DNA from: a virus
Reading direction: 5' to 3' (one strand)
Virus record (IMG/VR): IMGVR_UViG_3300032285_001944
Location: 1 to 26,035 of that record
Length of the DNA: 26,035 bases
The position numbers and the translations under genes are program-made. Position 1 is the stretch's first letter. Each line of letters begins with the position of its first letter. Shown piece by piece: positions 23,452 to 26,035 of the stretch. Below the pieces are notes generated by a model that had not been told where the DNA came from, ran no database searches, and saw only the letters and a program-made list of their open reading frames with translations.

Positions 23452-23906
23452 GTTGGTTTCGTAAGAAAAAAGAACCTGATTATGAAGTAGAAACGCATGA
23501 TGTTCCATTAAGCACAATGGTCAGATGGTTTCTACATGATATCGGTTACGGAGAAGACCAGATTGATGATTTGATTGGCCTTAGCCCAATTAGTGAAGAG
23601 GGCATAGATAAAGAGATAGAGGACAGTAATAGACGACTTAGTTCTTTATACACTATTACCCCATACATTGAAACTATGGCTGAGATAGCCTCTAATGTTC
23701 TTTCTACAATTGCAATTAAAAGTGCTGAAGAGCATGGAGATTCATTAGATGATGAGAAAGATGCTGAGCTATTAAATAAGCTTTATTACTCTATTGCGCT
23801 GTCTTCAATAATTGGCGCTTTTTCAATTGCATCATCTTTAGGTATAATTGACGTATCAGCTATAGCTGCTGAGAGTAAAGATATAGGAGACATGTTCTAT
23901 GAGTAA
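23448..23906 (+). CDS. Hypothetical protein
   Basis: I do not recognise this 152-residue protein. The N-terminus is basic then acidic (SWFRKKKEPDYEVE), followed by helices (STMVRWFLHDIGYGEDQIDDLIGL; SNRRLSSLYTITPYIETMAEIASNVLSTIAIKSAEEHG, roughly 55-95) and, near the end, a hydrophobic stretch SIALSSIIGAFSIASSLGIIDVSAI (about 115-140) that could be a buried helix or a weak membrane segment. The overall acidic, helical make-up fits an accessory protein. The start is GTG at 23448 (GTGA overlap with the polymerase stop) behind GGAGAGG at 23434-23440. It lies between polymerase and a zinc-ribbon gene, so it may be a polymerase or replisome partner; nothing proves this. Confidence 0.7.
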   Translation: MSWFRKKKEPDYEVETHDVPLSTMVRWFLHDIGYGEDQIDDLIGLSPISEEGIDKEIEDSNRRLSSLYTITPYIETMAEIASNVLSTIAIKSAEEHGDSLDDEKDAELLNKLYYSIALSSIIGAFSIASSLGIIDVSAIAAESKDIGDMFYE

Positions 23907-24267
23907 CTCTGACTGGTGGGCAAAGAAGATGAACGTACCAGCACCAAGGCCTATTATGCCTGAGGTGCCAATGGCGCAGCCACAACCTGCGACATATGTT
24001 CAACCGCAACAGCCTCAATATCCGCCGACTCAACAGCGCACCCCTTCTGCAGACCGTTGCCCTGAATGCGGTAGCGGTAACTATGGTGGGGCTACTCCTG
24101 AATCTCGTAAACGATGCTACGATTGCGGCTACCCAATTCAACAGTCAGGTAGCGGTATGGGTAAAGGTATTATTGGTCAAGGCGGTCAATCGTCTGGGCC
24201 AGCACAGCCCGCTAGACAAGTACAATCAGGTGGCTTTAACCCAACAACAATCATTGGACACATTTAA
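23899..24267 (+). CDS. Proline/glutamine-rich zinc-ribbon protein
   Basis: This 122-residue protein has a short N-terminal SDWWAKKMN, then a disordered Pro/Gln-rich linker (13-50), then a zinc ribbon with C54-x2-C57 and C73-x2-C76 (CPECGS ... RCYDCGYP), and a disordered Gly/Gln/Ser-rich tail (about 80-122) ending in a small hydrophobic patch (FNPTTIIGHI). Zinc ribbons of this kind bind nucleic acids or proteins. Two flexible arms with short terminal motifs suggest a tether between partners. The ATG at 23899 overlaps the previous gene by eight bases, and its stop overlaps the recA start by one base (TAATG), so it is co-expressed with recA. Function unknown; domain call is sound. Confidence 0.75.
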   Translation: MSNSDWWAKKMNVPAPRPIMPEVPMAQPQPATYVQPQQPQYPPTQQRTPSADRCPECGSGNYGGATPESRKRCYDCGYPIQQSGSGMGKGIIGQGGQSSGPAQPARQVQSGGFNPTTIIGHI

Positions 24268-25328
24268 TGAAACTATCAGCAGACTTACTAAAAGTAGTTA
24301 ACGCCCTTAATAAGAAGATGGGGGACTCAACTGTAGTATTGGGTTCAGACATTATTGATAACCCAGCTCGTTTTACTACAGGGTCTTTGTCCATTGACTT
24401 AGCACTTGGTGGTGGTTGGCCCCCTAACCAGTGGCATGAACTAATTGGTGAGGCTAGCAATGGTAAGACCGCGCTTGCACTTAAGACTATTGCAGCTAAT
24501 CAAAAGCGTGACCCAGAGTTTACAACTGTGTGGGTTGCTGCAGAAGAGTGGGTAACTGGATACGCTGACCTTTGCGGTGTTGACTCATCACGAGTTTTTG
24601 TAATTTCTACAAACATTATGGAGGAGGCTTATGAAGCCGTCATTAAATTCGCTGAAAGTAAAGTGGTGGACTGTATCGTTGTTGATAGTCTTCCTGCCCT
24701 CGTACCTAGTGCAGAGGATGAGAAAGAAATGGATGAATCAACCGTAGGACGTTCAGCCCTTCTTACTAACAAGTTCTTCCGTAAGGTAGGCAAGGCATCT
24801 AAGAGGTCTTTAGTAGAACCAGAGAGACCTTTCATCGGCATCATTATTAACCAATGGCGCTCAAAGATTGGCGTTATGTATGGAGACCCACGCACTACGC
24901 CAGGCGGTTTAGGTAAAGACTATGCGTTCTTTACCCGTATGGAAGTACGTCGTGATGAATGGATTGAAGCTGGCACAGGTCAGGAAAAGCGACGTGTAGG
25001 CCAATCTATTAAAGCTCGTGTCATTAAGAATAAGTCAGCTGCTCCAGCACAGGTTGCCACAGTGGATTTCTACTTCTCAGAGGGCGCGGATGTACCTGCA
25101 GGCGAGTTTGATTTTGCTAAAGAAATTGTAGCCATGGGTATTCTTAACAAAGTTATTACTCGCGCAGGCGCTTACTACCGTTATGACTTTAATGGTGAGA
25201 CTCGTCAATGGCAGGGACAAGATGCCCTTCTTGCTTCAATTCGTGAAGAAATAGACCTTAAAGAGATTCTTGAAAAGGATGTATTAGATTCTATTAAGGC
25301 TAACTCAAAGTTTGTAAATGAGGAGTGA
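24267..25328 (+). CDS. recA: RecA-type recombinase
   Basis: This 353-residue strand-exchange protein shows the RecA core: SLSIDLALGGGWPPNQWHELIG leading to Walker A GEASNGKT (61-68), VAAEEW with the catalytic Glu region, Walker B CIVVDSLPAL (136-145), the polymerisation/DNA-binding signature INQWRSKIGVMYGDP...TPGG and GLGKDYAFFTRMEVRRDEW (loop L2 region). The C-terminus is a small helical domain. Walker A deviates from the bacterial consensus (GPESSGKT) as is common for phage RecA/UvsX proteins. It would repair breaks and support recombination-dependent replication. It lies between a zinc-ribbon gene and a PD-(D/E)XK nuclease that it overlaps by 11 bases, a recombination gene set. High confidence. 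Confidence 0.94.
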   Translation: MKLSADLLKVVNALNKKMGDSTVVLGSDIIDNPARFTTGSLSIDLALGGGWPPNQWHELIGEASNGKTALALKTIAANQKRDPEFTTVWVAAEEWVTGYADLCGVDSSRVFVISTNIMEEAYEAVIKFAESKVVDCIVVDSLPALVPSAEDEKEMDESTVGRSALLTNKFFRKVGKASKRSLVEPERPFIGIIINQWRSKIGVMYGDPRTTPGGLGKDYAFFTRMEVRRDEWIEAGTGQEKRRVGQSIKARVIKNKSAAPAQVATVDFYFSEGADVPAGEFDFAKEIVAMGILNKVITRAGAYYRYDFNGETRQWQGQDALLASIREEIDLKEILEKDVLDSIKANSKFVNEE

Positions 25329-25635
25329 GGGCCAGAAGCAATCTAAGAAGCACGAAGACCGCTTAGCCAAAGAGCTAGGTGGTCAACGTGTGGTTGCTAG
25401 TGGTGCTTTTTGGAGCCGTAAAGGCGATGTAAGGATGCCAGACGTCTTACTGGAACATAAGTGGACAGGTAAGAAATCCTTTACCCTTAAGTCAGATGTC
25501 CTTGAAAAGATAGTAAAAGAGGCTATTTTAGAAAGCCGTATGCCTGTCCTCGGCATAAGTTTAAATAATGAAAACTACATAGTTCTTACTGAGAACGATT
25601 ACCTAGAGCTACGCCAGCGCTTGGAGCAAATGTAG
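25318..25635 (+). CDS. PD-(D/E)XK nuclease, resolvase-like
   Basis: This 105-residue protein has a compact PD-(D/E)XK core: E13 in an initial helix (KKHEDRLAKELGG), SGAFWSRKGDVRMPDVLLEHK (about 28-48) with D37 or D42, E46 and K48 as catalytic residues, then SFTLKSDVLEKIVKEAILESRMPVLGIS, matching the order of Holliday-junction-resolvase-like and related phage nucleases. In that fold D42, E46 and K48 bind metal and catalyse phosphodiester cleavage. Overlap with recA by 11 bases suggests it processes recombination intermediates or branched replicating DNA. The start ATG at 25318 follows GTAAATG with no good ribosome site, so translation is probably coupled to recA. Substrate is inferred. Confidence 0.82.
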   Translation: MRSEGQKQSKKHEDRLAKELGGQRVVASGAFWSRKGDVRMPDVLLEHKWTGKKSFTLKSDVLEKIVKEAILESRMPVLGISLNNENYIVLTENDYLELRQRLEQM

Positions 25636-25650
25636 TAAATGTGTTAGACT
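25621..25650 (+). promoter_or_regulatory. Putative promoter upstream of whiB-like gene
   Basis: TTGGAG (25621-25626) and, after 18 bases, TAGACT (25645-25650). The -10 stretch TGTGTTAGACT is nearly the same as that of actinobacterial rRNA promoters. The -35 lies inside the preceding nuclease gene. Transcription would begin near 25657, inside the leader hairpin region. Confidence 0.5.
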
Positions 25651-25702
25651 TATATCCTCTGGGAGAGGAGGCTTTACCCCTCGACTTTCAGGAGCTGACA
25701 CA
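25640..25702 (+). promoter_or_regulatory. Structured leader before whiB-like start codon
   Basis: TGTGTTAG (25640-25647) can pair with CTGACACA (25695-25702) directly before the TTG start. Inside, CCTCT (25656-25660) pairs with AGAGG (25664-25668), or alternatively GAGG (25665-25668) with CCTC (25679-25682). The ribosome site AGGAG (25690-25694) is at the foot of the outer stem. If the promoter at 25621 is the only source, the outer left arm would not be transcribed, so this stem would form only on read-through RNA. Confidence 0.4.
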
Positions 25703-26011
25703 TTGTACGATGATGTTTACCATGACGAAGGCTGGCGCTATGATGCTAAATGCCGTGGCATGGATACAGAACTTTGGTTTCCACCAAGAGATAAAGCCAA
25801 ATACAAAACCATAGCCGATATATCTAAATCAGTTTGCTATGGCAAAGACGGTTTACCAGAATGTCCTGTACGTAAACAATGTTTACTTTACGCAGAAAAG
25901 ATGGATGAACAGCATGGTGTGTGGGGTGGCATGAGTCACCGAGAGAGAAACTCACTTAAGCGCAAAGCTGCTAAGCAAGGCCTAACACTTGAGGAGTGGG
26001 TAAATAGATGA
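25703..26011 (+). CDS. whiB: WhiB-family iron-sulfur regulator with widened CxC spacing
   Basis: This 102-residue protein is a WhiB-like transcription factor, a family that binds a [4Fe-4S] cluster through four Cys and contacts sigma A. The Cys are C17, C45, C54 and C60, followed by HGVWGGM (71-77), the family's signature turn, and a basic C-terminal tail (RERNSLKRKAAKQG) that would bind DNA. Spacing between the second and third Cys is eight residues (YGKDGLPE), whereas the norm is two. The start is TTG with AGGAG eight bases upstream. It is a strong indication of an actinobacterial host. Phage WhiB proteins can repress host WhiB genes (as shown for a mycobacteriophage). Last complete gene of the window. 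Confidence 0.92.
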   Translation: MYDDVYHDEGWRYDAKCRGMDTELWFPPRDKAKYKTIADISKSVCYGKDGLPECPVRKQCLLYAEKMDEQHGVWGGMSHRERNSLKRKAAKQGLTLEEWVNR

Positions 26012-26035
26012 TAGGTTGCCGTAATGAATTACAAA
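26008..26035 (+). CDS. Start of next gene (cut by window end)
   Basis: ATG at 26008 shares ATGA with the WhiB stop, as is frequent in this genome, and the frame stays open to the window end (MIGCRNELQ). Only nine codons are visible; nothing can be said about function. Confidence 0.4.

Noticed and set aside
1-26035. tRNA genes, CRISPR arrays, attachment sites, insertion sequences
   Set aside because: No cloverleaf-like sequence, regularly spaced repeats, integrase or transposase was seen, and coding density leaves little room.

Overview
The window is a continuous, gene-dense piece of a tailed-phage genome with a contractile tail (myovirus morphology). Every supported gene lies on the + strand. 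The best host guess is an actinobacterium: the last complete gene encodes a WhiB-family iron-sulfur protein, a family found only in Actinobacteria and their phages, and two intergenic promoters have -10 elements of the actinobacterial TAGAYT kind. By eye the G+C content looks low to mid 40s percent (not computed). That is low for soil actinophages and closer to phages of streamlined freshwater or marine Actinobacteria; this last step is inference. Standard genetic code, strong AAGGAGG-type ribosome sites and many 1-11 bp gene overlaps are seen throughout.

Positions 1-12531 hold the tail module: sheath, tube, a gp26-like double zinc-knuckle protein with a small overlapping second frame (possible programmed +1 frameshift), a short tape measure, a CIS-tube-like adaptor, a LysM/gp53-like protein, a gpD/VgrG-type hub, a free-standing gp5-type OB fold, gp25/W wedge, gp6/J wedge, and an 857-aa protein joining a gpI-like baseplate domain to duplicated sugar-binding-like beta modules (receptor-binding candidate). 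Apart from the tape measure, this order closely parallels extracellular contractile injection system (eCIS/Afp/PVC) clusters.

Positions 12573-19642 hold early replication genes: an unrecognised Rossmann-like protein behind a possible ribosome-site hairpin, a winged-helix replication-initiator candidate with a strong internal start, a DnaC-like loader, a SWIM zinc-finger protein, an unknown, a DnaB-type helicase, a DnaG-type primase, a dNMP kinase and a SNF2-type helicase. These are largely chained by 4-bp ATGA overlaps, which suggests translational coupling.

Positions 19652-26035 hold regulators and the polymerase/recombination set: a 48-aa ribbon-helix-helix protein not captured by usual length cut-offs, a promoter with a palindrome over its -10 box, an unknown, a MerR-like DNA-binding protein, a probable ssDNA-binding protein, a terminator-like hairpin, a PolA-type DNA polymerase with Leu at the position equivalent to E. 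coli Phe762, an unknown, a zinc-ribbon protein, RecA, a PD-(D/E)XK nuclease, WhiB, and the first codons of one more gene. Together these could build a nearly self-sufficient replisome (initiator, loader, helicase, primase, polymerase, SSB, recombinase, resolvase-like nuclease). Capsid, terminase, lysis and integrase genes are not in the window. No tRNA, CRISPR array or insertion sequence was seen, and no gene-free stretch exceeds about 75 bases.
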